From contig MU270075.1 of assembly GCA_021432635.1 (NCBI GenBank), positions 262,649 through 326,648 of the forward strand: DNA of 64,000 bases, given 5' to 3'. A program made the translations under genes and the position numbers. A model generated the notes under the pieces. It did no database searches and was not told the DNA's origin. It saw only the letters and a program-made list of their open reading frames with translations. Positions 45,474 through 58,555 of the stretch are shown one piece after another; the first letter of the stretch is position 1, and each line of letters begins with the position of its first letter. This DNA is from Thozetella sp. PMI_491 (lineage: Eukaryota; Ascomycota; Sordariomycetes; Chaetosphaeriales; Chaetosphaeriaceae).

Positions 45474-48400
45474 TCACAATCGGTTAAACTTATTCGCCAG
45501 ATTCTCCATCTGGGACATATCAACCGCGTATTCCAGTTCGCTCTGCAGCGTGTCGCGCACGATCTCTATTGCGGACTTGGACTCGATCGAAGACCCATCG
45601 TCACGCATGCTATTGCCTCCCGTTCTGACCGAGATATACGGGTCTGCGCCACGAGAAAGCATCACCTTAATGGCCGCTATCCATCTATCCCGATTGTTCT
45701 GGAGAGCTAGAGAGCTGTTCGAGTGTGCACCGGCGCTAGTCTCGGCCTTCGTCAGGCGGGCCATGGCAGCACTGGACTGCCGCGAGAAGTACTGGGCACC
45801 ACCCTTAACAGCCTTGACCCATATCTTGGAACTAGCGGGGCTGGACATGTTCAAGCCGTGGCGGAATAGCATGTCGAGGAACGCTGTATCGGGCATATCG
45901 CGGTGGAAGTCCCTGTAATCCGTCATATACTCCGCCGAGGCTGAGATCCCGTCCGCCCTGGGACATACGGCAATGCGGAGCAGGCCTTGCAACTTGGCGA
46001 GCTTCGTTTCTTCATCATTGCCTTGAAGGAATGTTCCCAGTCTAGCAGAGACATAGTTTACCAGATTGGCCTGAATCGCAAGAGACAAGAATTCTGAGCG
46101 CTTGGGAGACTTGCCCGTCTCCATGGGCTCGAAACCGGCCCAATGCGCTCTGCAGAGGGCGGGGCATTTTGATTCAGTCCAATCGTTGTCTTCGAGGAAA
46201 GGCTGGTATGTCTGAAGGGCTGTGACCCATGCGTGCTGACAGGTGGCATCCAATTCATCGATGAGGTCAAGATAGTGCGCAGTCCGAACAGGATCGCCCT
46301 TGAGCTCGCTGTCGACCCTGCCGGCGTAGCGGAGGGCGGTCGCGATGAGAAGCCAGACTTCCGGGAGCAGACGAGCGCGGTTATCCGGCCAAACCATGAC
46401 AAAAAGACGGATAGAGGGGAAGCATTGGATGTGCCTGATGTAGCTGCTGAGCAGACATAAGTCCATGTCGAGGTTGCTCTCGAAGCATGCAGATTGGCCC
46501 AGCTTCTTCCAGATGTCCGCCCTGGCAGCAAACTCTTTGACAGTTTGATGCATGAAGATGACACGGTGCCCAGGCTGGAGAGGCTGTCCCTCGCACTCGA
46601 CGAGCTGGAGGCAGCATTCATTGAGCCTTTCCTCCATCTGTTCGCACATCTCCTTGATATCCTGAGTTGTCATGCTCTGGGCTCCTCCATCGACAGTCCT
46701 CAGGCCACCTTTGCTGTTCAAGTATCCCTGCTCCGAAAAGCATAGCGTAATGAGGGTGAGCGGCAGCTGTGCTCTGAGCATGAGCTGGAATATTCGCGCG
46801 GCGCCGCGTCTCCGCTCAGGTCCCAACCTCCGGAGCATGTACATATAGAGGCCCTTGGAGCCACCAAGGCGGCTGGGTAGCGAGTTCAAAGTCGGTCGTA
46901 TTGACTTCATCGAACCTTCCAAAAGCATATCCATGACAAGACGCGCATAAAGAACATGCCCGTTTGATCTAGATGCTACTTCAAGACACAGACTCTTCGC
47001 ATCCGCGAGATTCGGCGCATCCTCCATAAGTCGAGTGGCGCAGTAGCGAGCAATTGCCTCTTCGGATTGCGTATGGACTCGAAGCCGTGGGAAGCGGCTG
47101 AAAGCCTCTTCGAGGATTGTGACTTCCCTGCTGGAAATGCAGAATTTAGTGTGTGCTTGGTCGCTCATGGACTCGACCAGCCCAGCAATTGCCTTCCGGC
47201 TGGCGTCAAGCCACTGGGCGTGGGCTGGGTTCTTCGAAGCTTCCGAATCCGAGTCTGAGTCGTTTTCGTCCCCATCCCGGACGCCCGTTCCGGGCAGGAC
47301 GTCTAGCTGTCCATCTCCCTCTTCAAGGCGGAAGGCGTCTAATCCATCCATAAAGATTACCAGCCGCAAACGAGAGGCTTCGTGGGTGAAGATAGACCAG
47401 AATGCCTGTGTGAGATTAACGGTGGTGTTGAATTGCGTCAGGGGCGGCCAAGGGCCGACGAAGAAGCTGGGAAAGGCCACAGCGGTGAGTTCTGGCCTCT
47501 TACTGAGGATTTGGTGAAGCAAAGTCCTTATAATCCCCTCGTGAGATCTCTTCAGGTGGCTTCCGCTATCATCCAGATAAACACTAATCATCATAAGAGT
47601 ACCTCCAGAGCTCTGGGCCCATTGTTCCAAGCGGTCCCGCGTCTCCTTGTCATGGAAAGCGTGTTTCATCATTGTCGACTTGCCAGATCCGGCTTTCCCG
47701 CTCATCCAGAATATTGGATCTTTGGCCAGAAGCCAGCTGTAGAATGGCGAGGCGGAGTCGTCAGAACCTTTGGCAGAGAGGACCTGATCACACGTGTGCC
47801 TGAAACTATCGTCCACTTTAATCCGGTTTTCTTTCTCCGTCATACCCTCAAAGTAAAGCGCGTTTAGTATTTCTGGCCGGTTGTCAGTTCACTCTTCTCT
47901 ATAAATAATTGAACCACTGAATTCTCTAGTATACCTCGGTTTCGCTGTTCTTTTGCTTCCTCGAGATCTATTGATTGTAATGTCAGAGCGAGATTTTGGA
48001 TTCAAAGCAAAACCACTGCCCATGGAAAGCGGACAAGCGGCTGGTCGGTTCTCACCTGTTGCTCCTGGGTCCTGAGACAGCTTGCTGATGTGTCCCAGAA
48101 TTTGGAAGTAGCCAGGGTCTGTTCTCCGCGCAAATTTGATCATGTCGAAGTGATCGGCCTGGATGCTGTCTACTGTGAGATTCATTCCGCCTTTGTACGA
48201 GGCCGATTCACGAGGGATCATCTATGCATGCTAACTGTCAACGCTTATTCCGGATCCACGAGATACAAGCGAATCACGAGATTGTTATGTAACTTACCGA
48301 TCCATCTCGAGTCGGGCGTGTTTCTCTGATACACACTACTGGGATATCCCGAGTGAAGAGAACAAAGTCTTCGTGGATCTTCATGAGCAACTCGGACTGC

Positions 48401-49225
48401 TCGCTTAGCCAGCCTAAGAGGGCTGGGGTGGGCCGCTGAGGAGATATATGAAGCGCATCGGCCACGGTCTCGCCTAGTGTATGTCCTGAAGTGGCTATGT
48501 GAGGCGTGCCCAGGAAGATAACACCGATAGTTCTCGCGTAGATGGTTCCAAGCTCGGCATGAACGCCGTTTCCGTAGATGCGTGAAATAGCAGCGGTGGA
48601 GAGAGCTTGCTTGATGATCAGGCCACCGAAATCGTGCCCGATAAATATCACGGAACGATTCATGCCCCTGGTTTTGTAGAACATTACGATGTCCTCCAGA
48701 AAGAGGTCACCGAATGGAGACTTATCTGCTATCTGCGTGAAGACGGCCGGGTCTGGGAAGTTCAACCACCATCCCCACTAGCAAGTCGTGGGTTAGAGAG
48801 ATATCGAACATTCGATGGGCGCCTATACCTACCGAAATGATCCTCACTCCAGGAATGTCTTGGCCGAGGAGATCTCGAGGCCAGCAAACGCCGGATTTCG
48901 TCCATGATTCCTCTCGGTGACCGTTGAACCCATGGACGAGGATAATATCCACACCATTTTCATCGTCGTTTGAATCGTCGAGCAGACAGCACATTCCTTT
49001 TGGTGGGAGTTTGGCGGGATCGGAGGGCTCGTCGCACAAGGTGGCCGTGTCTGCTCTTGACAGAGATAGCGATGCATCCGATTTCGAGCCTGCGCGTGAG
49101 GCGCTCATGGACTTCCGTCCACCGACATTTAGGTGGTCATGTCGCTTGGCGTTGTCGACTTTTGAAGGCTTCGTTGATCGAGAGGACGACGTCAGCCGGG
49201 CCAGAGTCTGCCTGATTCGTTGCAT
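45474..49225 (-). CDS. fungal NLR-like protein: alpha/beta-hydrolase (SesB-like) + NACHT NTPase
   Basis: Five exons, 49225-48833, 48777-48298, 48221-48056, 47967-47935 and 47872-45474, give an intact 1156-residue frame. Residues 1-80 are basic and Ser-rich. At 92-290 lies an alpha/beta-hydrolase of the SesB/lipase-like type (VDIILVHGFNG, GTIYARTIGVIFLGTPH). Its nucleophile elbow reads GHDFGG, with Asp180 where these domains normally have Ser. The P-loop GKAGSGKST is at about 416-424 and Walker B LVIFMDGLD at about 528-536. A C-terminal region with QMEERLNECCLQLVE and VIFMHQTVKEF resembles the helical module after NACHT in many ascomycete proteins. Classical WD, ANK or TPR repeats are absent. 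Established: such STAND proteins control heterokaryon incompatibility and other non-self responses. The ligand is unknown. Confidence 0.88.
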
Positions 49226-51747
49226 ATTGCTGTGCGGAGAAGAGCCTTCAAGGAAAGGGACAGGAAGCAGATTCTCAAGATATCACTGTGTACAGGAATC
49301 CCTCGCGCGAAGACAGCGGCGTCTCACCGAGTTAGATGGACTCTATCTAAGCTTCCCATTATCTCAGCGACACTTTTGAGGTGTTGCTGCCCGACAGGAC
49401 TGTAGAAAAAAGAGGGACAGCGCGCCACCTGGAAAAACTCGGCCACCCCCTCGTCTGGCATAACTGTCGGGAAGGGGCCCAGTTTTGCGGAGACGACAAA
49501 ATAGTCTGGGAGAGTATTGACAGCCTCACCAAACTTTTAAAATACTTTGTAATTAATATAGAGTTTTGCGGGCGATGAGCACTGCTAAGCCTGGGCAAGG
49601 ATCTTGCTAAACCTCAAACGGAGGTAACCCGGACAAGCGAGGACTGGGCGCCTACGGATCAGTCCTTCAGAGAGATGTGACATGATGATCGGCAAGAAGA
49701 AGTGGATTTAGAGGGCCCTCCCCTTTTCGAAACAACCGACAGCCGGTGCTAATTTATGTCCCCTGTCTCCGTCCCACATGTCGTACGGGCCTCCCTCGTC
49801 ACGACTAGGGTTCTGTCAAGTTCACTCCTGGCTAGCAAGACGGAAATTAGGGTACACTTTCCTTTGCAGTAACTCTTGTGATCTACTTAGATTTTTGTAC
49901 AAGTCACCCTCTCTCTCTTTCTCAGCTACAATATAATTACGTCGACACCCGGTTACCACAAAATGGCCAGCATGCCAAGAGTCCTCTTTTAAGCCATAAC
50001 GTGCTCGAATCTAAGAAAAGATCATTTCGTACGCTCAACCAATGTTAAGCTAGCTGCGCATCTAGTTATCTATCAGGAGCAGTGTCTACCGGACGTATTT
50101 AGTTGCCTCTGATGTGGTGAAGGGATTTAAGTTGTGATGGCATCAATTGTGGTCCTTGGCCAGCCCTAAAGCTCTTCAAGGGTAGTACCTCCAATACGAT
50201 TACCCACTTACAAGGGGCTTCCTCCCATACATACTCCACCAACGTTACCAGCATTCCTAATAATCGACCAGTGAACACATTAATGAGCGGCTCCCTCGAT
50301 TAACACAGGAAAGTATTCTGCCTACCTTTCCCCCTGTAGTTTGTAATTTCCACTGATTTTCGTCCTACCAATTTCGGTTCGGCCCGCTCCACTCCTCGCT
50401 ACTTGACTCAACACACGGGCCAAGCATCCCGTGCCAGGTACTGTACAGTACGGAGCACCCCCTAGTTGGCACTACTGTAGGGGAATGGCGACACTTTCCA
50501 TTCTTTACAGTAAAGCGCTCGATACCACGTAGAAATACAGCGTATGCCGGACTATTTTTGTTCGCTTCGCCATGTTATTTCGGGAGACCAACTCACCTAA
50601 ACCTAGTGAGGCTGCCGCTACACTGCAGAAGCCCACAAAATGAGGAGAATCTTTACTGGGGTCGTTCAGGGGTCGGATTTTGTCAATTCCTACTGTGCGT
50701 AAGGTAACGGCGAGCCAGAAACTACGGGTTTTAGGGGCTACCCTTCAAAGCCAAAGGCCAACCATTCCCGGGTCCTATGGCGTCTAGATTTAGAAAGTAG
50801 ACACAAGATTAGCGTGCTACGCTGTTGTTATTCATAATACTAGTTGAGACCTTACTAGGCTTATAATCAAGAAAGCCATCTCTCGGGGCGGTGAGACCTA
50901 CAATCAACCCCTGGCATAATTTGCTAGCTTGGTACAAGCAGGGATCTTTGTGCAAGGGAAGTACAGGGGGTCAAAAGGCCTGAAAATCTGGCTCACAATA
51001 CCTTTCCGTAGAGACAAAAGTACCTGCTCTAACTGCCCACTCAGGCCTTGAGCCTTACATAACAGAGTATTTACAACACAAGTGAATAAGCACCAATTGT
51101 GTTCGTGAATCAAGCAAATCGCAGTGTAAACAGATCACTGAGGTGCGTGCATGGAGGCGTGCGGAGTGGGTCATTAGCTTAGTGGCGTCGTCACCGGGTG
51201 GGGGCCACGCCAGCCGTTACGGTCGATAGGATCCCCGCTCGCCGGTTCGGCGCGCAACTGGATCGTAAATCAACGCCACAGCTAAATCTCTCACTTATCT
51301 TTTTAATTCTACTGCCAGTCCTCTTTCACCCACACCACGGGGGCTCGATTCCACTTAAGACTACCATGCCAGTGGGCAAAATGGGACTTGTTGGGCACTT
51401 GGATAGGCACAAAGGATCCGGTGGTGGGGTCAAAGGAGTATATTCGGTTGTTCAAATATAGGTAATGACTGTAGTATAGAATTCGATTGTCATGACAATG
51501 GCATTTGCGGCCAAGGCCAGGAGAATGGTGACAAGAGGGAAAAGGCTGCTTCAACCTGATCACGCCTGAGGAGACCAGTGGAAACCAATCTCGAGGATAC
51601 TCACCGACCGTCACAGGGGATAGCCAGCAAAAGTAGGCTGTCAATGAAGGTATAGGAGGCAAAGCAAATAAGAACAAGCTCGAGTCGAATACCGCCGAGG
51701 CATAGCACCTATAGCCTTAGCTAGATCACGATGAAATTTGGCAACGC
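49226..51747. other. long intergenic region, no gene recognised
   Basis: 2.5 kb, with almost no open frames over 70 codons except 51309-51677 minus (122 codons, no motif). No repeats or RNA genes were recognised. Confidence 0.5.
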
Positions 51748-54700
51748 TCACCAACCCTCGTCATCACTGCTGCTGGCGTCCTTTTCCGCTTTAATGAGCG
51801 CCTTGGCCTTCTCGACCAACTCCTCTGCGTTGCCATGCATCGCGGCCATCTGTAGTTCCATCCAGCCCAGCGCTTTGGCAGCTAGCATCTCCCACTCGCT
51901 CTTGGAAGATGCTAGGACCTTTTGCAAGTACGCCAGTGCCAGCGCAGTCGCTAGCAAGTCTAGGCTGGCTCGGCTACTGGAGACGGTGAGTTGCATCTGC
52001 ACGGCCTTGGCTTGGACGTCACGTTCATTGCAGCCTAGCAGACTGATCAATGCGGTAGTCCACTTCCACGCACCAGTAAAAGTCTGCAGTGCGACAATGG
52101 GCCCCAGTCTGTCATTCTGTGGTGAATCTACCTTCCCCGGTCGTGGAGCAGTGCGTGCACTGGACAATGCGCCCGAGTATGACGACGCACTGCTGCCCAT
52201 TGGAGCTACAATTCTGTCTCTGTCACGAGGCCCCACATTGCCAGCATTCATACTACCCCGATTTCGGTCTCTAGTCCGAGTAGAACGTAGCATATATCTG
52301 CCGTTAGACGGCTCTGGAGTGGGCGAAGGGGGCGCTATCGCACTCGCTGTAGCGAAGAAGGGAGCACCAGACCCGGTGTCCTTTGCTGTTGAGGGCGGTG
52401 AAACCCTGGAGGGTGCGATGTTACTTTGCCCTTTGGTCACTGTTAGCAAATTGTCATGGTACTTTCGGTTCTGCACAGAGAAGGCGCGGTGGCAAACACG
52501 TCAATCGTATCTGTGCAATGTATATTGTCCTTACCTCGTCCGAAGAATGTATCAACTGGGAATGAATCAGAGGGCGCCGGGCAAAGATCATCGTCGTAGT
52601 CATCTTCATCCGGGAGTGGCATGCAAGCGGCAGCCTCCATCTCGCGCGAATACTGAGCCAGTAGATCTGCATCTACGGTTGCAGGGGCCATGAGTGCCAT
52701 GGCAGTGACCACACGATGTTCACTAGCATCTTCGGGAGCATAGGAAAAGACATCTACCCTGCGACATGTCTGGCCTTCACTAGTTTCCTCGACCGCGACA
52801 AAGTTGCACCACTTGCCTGCGACGCCAAAGGCGACGCCCAGGCGCACGGCCTCGCGCTCCACCATATCGAGGAATCGGCCGGGGTGTTTGTCCTTGAGCA
52901 GAATTCCGTCGATACCTCTAGCTTGATATATCCACCCTCGACCCTCCTCAAGCTCCTGCATGGATTTGCGAGCCGCTAGCTGGTGAATCGTTTCCCCTTT
53001 CTCCGCAAGAACCGTCACGGGGATTTCGAGTTCAAGTGGTCCATAGGACGAGACGCCGCGGAGGGTAACAGATTTGGGATTCCGTTGCAAGCTCTCGGGC
53101 GACAGTATCAGGTACACGCTAGTCCGGCTGAATGGGAATAGGTTGGGGATCTTGAAAGGAGCCTGGAGGAGTTTTGGCTCCCCGAGCGGTGGGATGTGAG
53201 CGTACTTGTCGCCTGCCGAGGTATCGAGGGATGGATCTGTCATCTCAATATCCGGATCTGCCGAAGTGTCGAAGAGTGAGATAGGATTTGCCGGGGAGGC
53301 GGCTTGAGCGGTTATCGTTTCTGGGGTGGGCGCGGTGATAATGAGAGCATCCATGACTTTCTCGACCAACTCAAAGTCGTCATCGTCAGACTCAACATTG
53401 CGTTCGTAGTTGATCTCAAGGGTGTAGTTCCTAACATGAGGTGTCAAGGAAGCCTTAAGCATCCGCACAACCTTACTGCTCATCTTCTCTCCATCAGCCA
53501 CGCTCTGCGCAAAGCCGTTGCCGGCGCGGGCAACGCCTTCGATGAGCGAGTGACTCGCGTCACGCCCGATGCCAAGAGTAAAGATGCGAATCCTCCCGTC
53601 ACTTTCAGAGACCTGTTCGCTAAGCATGGCCAGCAAGCTATCTTGATTCCAAATCTCGCCGTCAGTGAGCAGGAAAATTTCAAGGTCCATGTCAGAGTAC
53701 CGTTGCTTGATAGTCTGTTCCAACGGTTGATATATCTCAGTGCCGCCATAGTTCGCGCTAAATGTGTCGACATGGCGCAGAGCCTGTTTCAAGCTGGATG
53801 CATCGTATGTGCGCGATCCTTTCGGGAAGAGAAAGCTGTAGTCTGAGCCAAAGGAGCATATGTTAAACTTCACCCCGACCGGCAGCGACTTGAGGAAAAT
53901 GTGCAGCGCGCTTACAGCATTTCCTATCTTGTTGCCGGTTTGCATCGACCCAGAGCGATCGCAGACGAAAACGATTTCGGGGCGAGACGATGGAAGATTA
54001 AACTTGGGCACAAGAGTTGCCATAATAGCGCGCTGGTTAGGAAGGCTTGGGTGCGTTTCGAGCAATGCGACAGGGCTTCCGCTGTTGGCAACAACCGCCT
54101 GAAGGACGAAGTCTCTGTCTAGCTCGGCAGTTTCCAGCGACAGGGTTGCAGAAGCTTTCTGGAGAGAAAGCTCAGCACCAGACGGGGCCGCTGAAGTGCT
54201 TCCAATAGTGACCGCGATGGGATGAGATGGCGACTGGATGGATTGGATGCTAGTAGCCATCTCCGCATCTACGAGTATCCTAATGCGGCCCTGGGCAAGG
54301 ATATTGTCTCCCTTGATGAGCTCGCCCGGATACTCGCCATATCGAGGTGCAATTTTGGTCGGGATAGTGAACCGAATGCCGTCCACTTCGGCATCGTGCT
54401 TCAGCTCGCCTAGATAAGTGATCTGTACAGCTATCTTAGCACCGCTGGGGATATTCCCCAGAGTAGTGGTGAAGACGTCGCTAGCAGTCGGGAGTTGCTC
54501 AAGCAAACCAGCTGTCTGTCCGCGGGAGGTGGCAGCGTCGAATGTCTGTCTAGCTTGGCTGCGCTCTTGGACAACGCCGCGAATAACACGGTCGCCGTTG
54601 ATAGTGCAGGTGAAACCGACCACGGAAACCCCATCGTACAGGGGAAATGTGTATCGTAGCTCCGGTATCGGGTTTCTGGACGACGGGTTCATAAAGATTT

Positions 54701-54863
54701 GAGTGAGGGTCGTTCGGCTCGAGAAGGATAGGAGTCGTGTGTGTACCGACAGGGACACCTGAGGGAGGTAGTATCGCTTGTTGAAACTGGATCCATGGCG
54801 CATCCGCTGGAAGGGCGTGCTCATGAAGTAGACCCCACAAACATCATTTGTCTGTCTCGCCAT
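51748..54863 (-). CDS. VIT and von Willebrand A domain protein (inter-alpha-trypsin inhibitor heavy-chain-like)
   Basis: Two exons, 54863-52535 and 52439-51748, give 1006 residues. The ATG at 54863 was preferred over the upstream in-frame one because it starts just before the conserved YYLPQVSLSVHT. A VIT domain spans about 30-160 (YTFPLYDGVSVVGFTC, GVVQERSQARQTFDAA). A VWA domain starts near 296 with a complete MIDAS motif at 302-306 (DRSGS) and FLLTDGEIW later. The C-terminus has LQTFTGAWKW and a helical WEMLAAKALGWME segment, as in fungal VWA5A-like proteins, and ends in an acidic DDEGW. No signal peptide. Function in fungi is poorly known; metal-dependent protein binding is inferred. The 95-nt intron's acceptor directly follows a CTAAC box and was chosen by phase. 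Confidence 0.87.
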
Positions 54864-55955
54864 GGTAAAGGTCAATGCCCAAGAAAGGATAAATGGTGGT
54901 AAATGGGCGGGGTATGGTGACTGTCGCAGAGAGTACCGATGGGAAAACGGGAGGGCGGATACTCGAGGATTTTCGAGGATCAAGAAGATCGCCCATCTTA
55001 TAGGTAAATTCCGATGATTGCGAGACCTGTGAGCAAGGAGGCTTTGGTAGGTATGCTATTCACCGAGTACTCTTGCACGGAGGCCGCTGATTGGTGGGAG
55101 CGCTGCTTGCAGCCAATCACGGCCGCGTTTGGCCAGTGCAGCGGCTGCCTGGCTCTGCCTAGTCGAACCATTTGCCTACTAAAGCCATGATGCGTCAGAA
55201 TTGTGGTGGATTTGTCAGAAACCGCTGGGCATTCTGACGTGTTGCCAAAATAAAGGCTCCTCTTTGGCCGACACTTTTCTTTGGACTTCACCGAGCCTGT
55301 AGTTATCATGCCAAAAGTGGTACCGAGCGCTTCGCCCCTCGCCCCCGCCCCTCTGCCCGGACCCCTTTGCGCGAGCACCATCGAGAGCCATAGTGTCCTA
55401 AACGCCCGCGAGGCCCCAGCCAATACCACAAACTTGCTTGACTACGAACACTATACTGCTGCCGCAGCATTTATGGCCGATCACCTTACTGTATATCCAG
55501 CTATTATACAACCAATACATTTATTGGAGAACGGTCAAGGGAGATTACGTTATCTTTCGGGCCCGATTGAATGGCTTAATACTTTTATACCGTGGACTAA
55601 AGCTCTCTTAGGGTCAATATAGTATAGCTGAACCTTTTTTGCGACTAAGATCGAAGGATGCTCGTCAAGGTTAGTAACACTCGATTGTTAGAGAAAAGAC
55701 CATGTCTCTAATAAGCTATCTGCTGTATTAGTTCGGGTGTGGTTAATAGATAGTGGCGATTGGTATCGGCCGGCGCGTCGGCGTCTAAGGGGTTGGTTAA
55801 GAATAGAGAGGGGTCTGTTGGTCAGGTCGACTTACAAAATGCGCCACAATTATGCAGGGCAGTTAAATCGTCTCTCGCTATAGGACTAAATAAAGCCTTT
55901 CGCCCCTCTCCCCCTGCCCCTTTCCTTTCTCCTACACGCAGGCTCCATCCTCACC
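54864..55955. other. intergenic with one weak small open frame
   Basis: The plus-strand frame 55281-55622 (113 codons; the inner ATG at 55308 gives 104) is Pro/Ala-rich at first, then reads NLLDYEHYTAAAAFMADHL and ends in a hydrophobic tail. The second half turns AT-rich. It matches no family I know and could be a small gene or a transposon scrap. Confidence 0.3.
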
Positions 55956-57507
55956 ATGTCACCAAAACGGCGAAATCTGCTGTTCGTCGCAGTGTTCGCC
56001 ATAGGCGCGTCATTTTTAAGCCTTCCCATAGCATACTACCATGATGGCTGGAAACAATTAACCGTTTTCCAGTCCCAAAGCTCCAGTATGAGCCATGATT
56101 GCACATCGCAACTGTTGACTATTGAAGGCACTTTGCTAACGGGGCAGAAGCTATCGAGAACTGGGTCTTCGATCCCGCCGCCGCCGCAAACACACACGCA
56201 TTCTCGTACGAAAAATGCAACCTTGCATTCCCCAAGCTTTTTCAGCGTATTGATGAATCGGTTTCTGCCCGTGGACGCAATGCTATTCAGTTAAGCGACC
56301 TTGCAATGGTCCCTGGGCGGTGCTTGGTGAAAATCATGATATACGATGGCGAGGCAGGCAATGACGATGAATTCCAAGAAAGAATATTTGAACTAAAACT
56401 TTACGCAGCTCTTCATTATTGACACTGGCAAGCCCGAAGACTGCTATGTGTCTAATCAGCGCGAGCGCATCCTTGGCACTTTGCACCTGATCAGCCGAGC
56501 CGTCTCGTCGTCACCGGAACCAGTGCCAAACATCGAGGCTGTGATAAGCACGGACGACTCCCCCCGCCGTAGCATCGATCGCGGTGTCTTGCTCGGATTT
56601 ACGCGCCCCAGCGGGGAAGATTGGGCCAATATATGGCTCCTCCCAGACTATGGGTACTGGTCATGGGAGTACACAGGAGCGCCAAGCTGGGAGGCCATTC
56701 GGCGCAAAATATACGACTTAGAAAAGGAGCTCTCGTGGGCCGATAAGATAAATAAAGCGATTTGGCGAGGCAAAGCTGACGCGAATCCCGTTCGACAGGA
56801 GCTAATCGACGTGGCGAAGGACAAGCCGTGGAGCGACATCCAGAACTTCAATGTGGTCCAAATGCTTGCAGATGATACCCATGCGCCAGATCGTAAGACT
56901 CTGCCCGAATTTTGCCAGTATGTTTTAATGCCCTTTCCGCTCCGACCTACCCAGCCTCTACTGAATCGTTCCACATGGTATTAACATAATCAACCCCCTA
57001 CGCAGGTATAGGTTTCCAGTGCATACCGAAGGCTATACATATTCTGGTCGACTGAAATATCTGCAGCAGTGCAGGTCCGTAGTCGTCACGCACCCGCTTC
57101 AGTGGGAGGAGTTCCATACCCACCTACTACGTTCAAGCGGCCCTGAACGGAACTTTATACAAACAGCGCCTAGCTGGGAGGATCTCGACCAAAGAATGAC
57201 GGAGATGATGAACAGCCCCGATGAAGCGGAGCGAATAGCGAACCGGAGCTACAATGTGTTTGCGAAGCGTTATTTGACACCAGCTGCGGTGCGTCTCAGA
57301 TGTCCTTGTATTCATTGGACCTCAGCTAATGACCAGCTGCCTTAGATTTCTTGCTATATTCGTCGCCTTATCGACAGGTATGCCTCGCTTCAAGATTTCG
57401 AGGTTGCGCTGTACGAAAAGAACAAGCATGGTAAACTCGAGCTCCGAGGAGTGCCATTTTCAAGCTTCGTCATCCACTGGCCAAAGGACCCGTCCATCGT
57501 GCCCTGA
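55956..57507 (+). CDS. GT90 / CAP10-domain glycosyltransferase, type II membrane protein
   Basis: Five exons, 55956-56085, 56148-56353, 56409-56917, 57006-57288 and 57346-57507, give 429 residues in phase. A single N-terminal helix (LLFVAVFAIGASFLSLPIA) after basic residues suggests a Golgi signal anchor. The CAP10 core includes NIEAVISTDDSP, WLLPDYGYWSWE, INKAIWRGKAD, FPVHTEGYTYSGRLKYLQQC and RSYNVFAKRYLTPAA. It ends in a helical tail. Established: GT90 enzymes include cryptococcal Cap59/Cap10-type and xylosyltransferases acting on cell-wall or capsule glycans; donor and acceptor here are unknown. Intron 2 appears to use a GC donor (GAG|GCAGGC) with a normal GCAG acceptor. Without it the frame ends in TGA. 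Confidence 0.87.
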
Positions 57508-58555
57508 TTGAAGGGCACCAGCATCCATTTTTACACACGCACTGAATCATCTTTCCCTGCGATAAAGGGAGAGTGAAACAGGAAAGGAGGGTGGGCGGGG
57601 GTGCGACAGCGCAGTTGCGGTCACTGTAGGGCCAAAGTGTAAGGAGATGGGCAGCATAGCGACCAACACCAGTCGAATTTTATATTGGAACCAAGCACCT
57701 GGGACCAACAGGCCAATTAGATGCTCGCTGTTATCGCCAGCTTCCGCGCTCCACGCCGCTGCCCTTTTCTATTAGTTGGTTCCCAGGTCGAAGCCCACTT
57801 TAAAGCAGGGGTGGCAGGTTGCCTGCTACCAACAGTCCCAGATAACCCTGCTGCGCCAATCCAATTGCAGGGAAGAGCCTCGGTTGGTTGTCTTGTTCAT
57901 AGCCTTTCAGCCGGCCGTATGCAGAGAAGCTCTCTGGCCCACGATGTTAGAAACGGGCACCCTGCTGTCTCGACAAATACGATAAAAGAATGGCAGGTAG
58001 CGAACCAACAGCTCAGAGTATTTGAGGAAGCTAGCGCAATATAGCCCATCGCCCAAGCGAAATTCCACCCCTCGCCCCTTGTATTCTTTTACCTCGTATA
58101 ACCTCCACCCATGTCGTAGCAATCATTTATAACAAAGGCTCGATCTAGAAAATGACAACGAATGGTTTCTAATTCTTTCTTGGGTGGTTAACTGTCATAC
58201 TTTATTCCTTGGATGCAGCTGTGTCCGAGGCTGAGCGTCCCCCAACGCCGCTCGCCCCGGATATAGGGCAACGCATGTTATAGAAACGAGATGAATCTAC
58301 AAAGACAAGCACTTGCGATTATCTTGATGGAAAGGCTTCGCCGCCGATAGAAGGCTGCCGTCTTGCTGCAAACTGTGTCGACGCTTTTACTTGCTCCAGG
58401 GTTACACAATCGTAGCTCTTGCCGGCGATTCCAGGATCAAGATCAATTATTAACCGAATTCAACGTCTGGATAAATCTATATGTACGCAACTACTAGTTC
58501 TCCATTCGCTTATAGGTGATTTGACAAGAGTACCTAGTCTTTAATGTCCGAGATA
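57508..58555. other. intergenic, no gene recognised
   Basis: About 1 kb. A 107-codon plus-strand open frame (57721-58044) has no recognised motif and no splice partners. Confidence 0.5.

Noticed and set aside
51309-51677. 122-codon minus-strand frame
   Set aside because: Contains mixed hydrophobic and low-complexity text without motifs or homology that I can recognise.
57721-58044. 107-codon plus-strand frame
   Set aside because: No domain or signal; overlapped by other open frames of similar length in a GC-moderate spacer.
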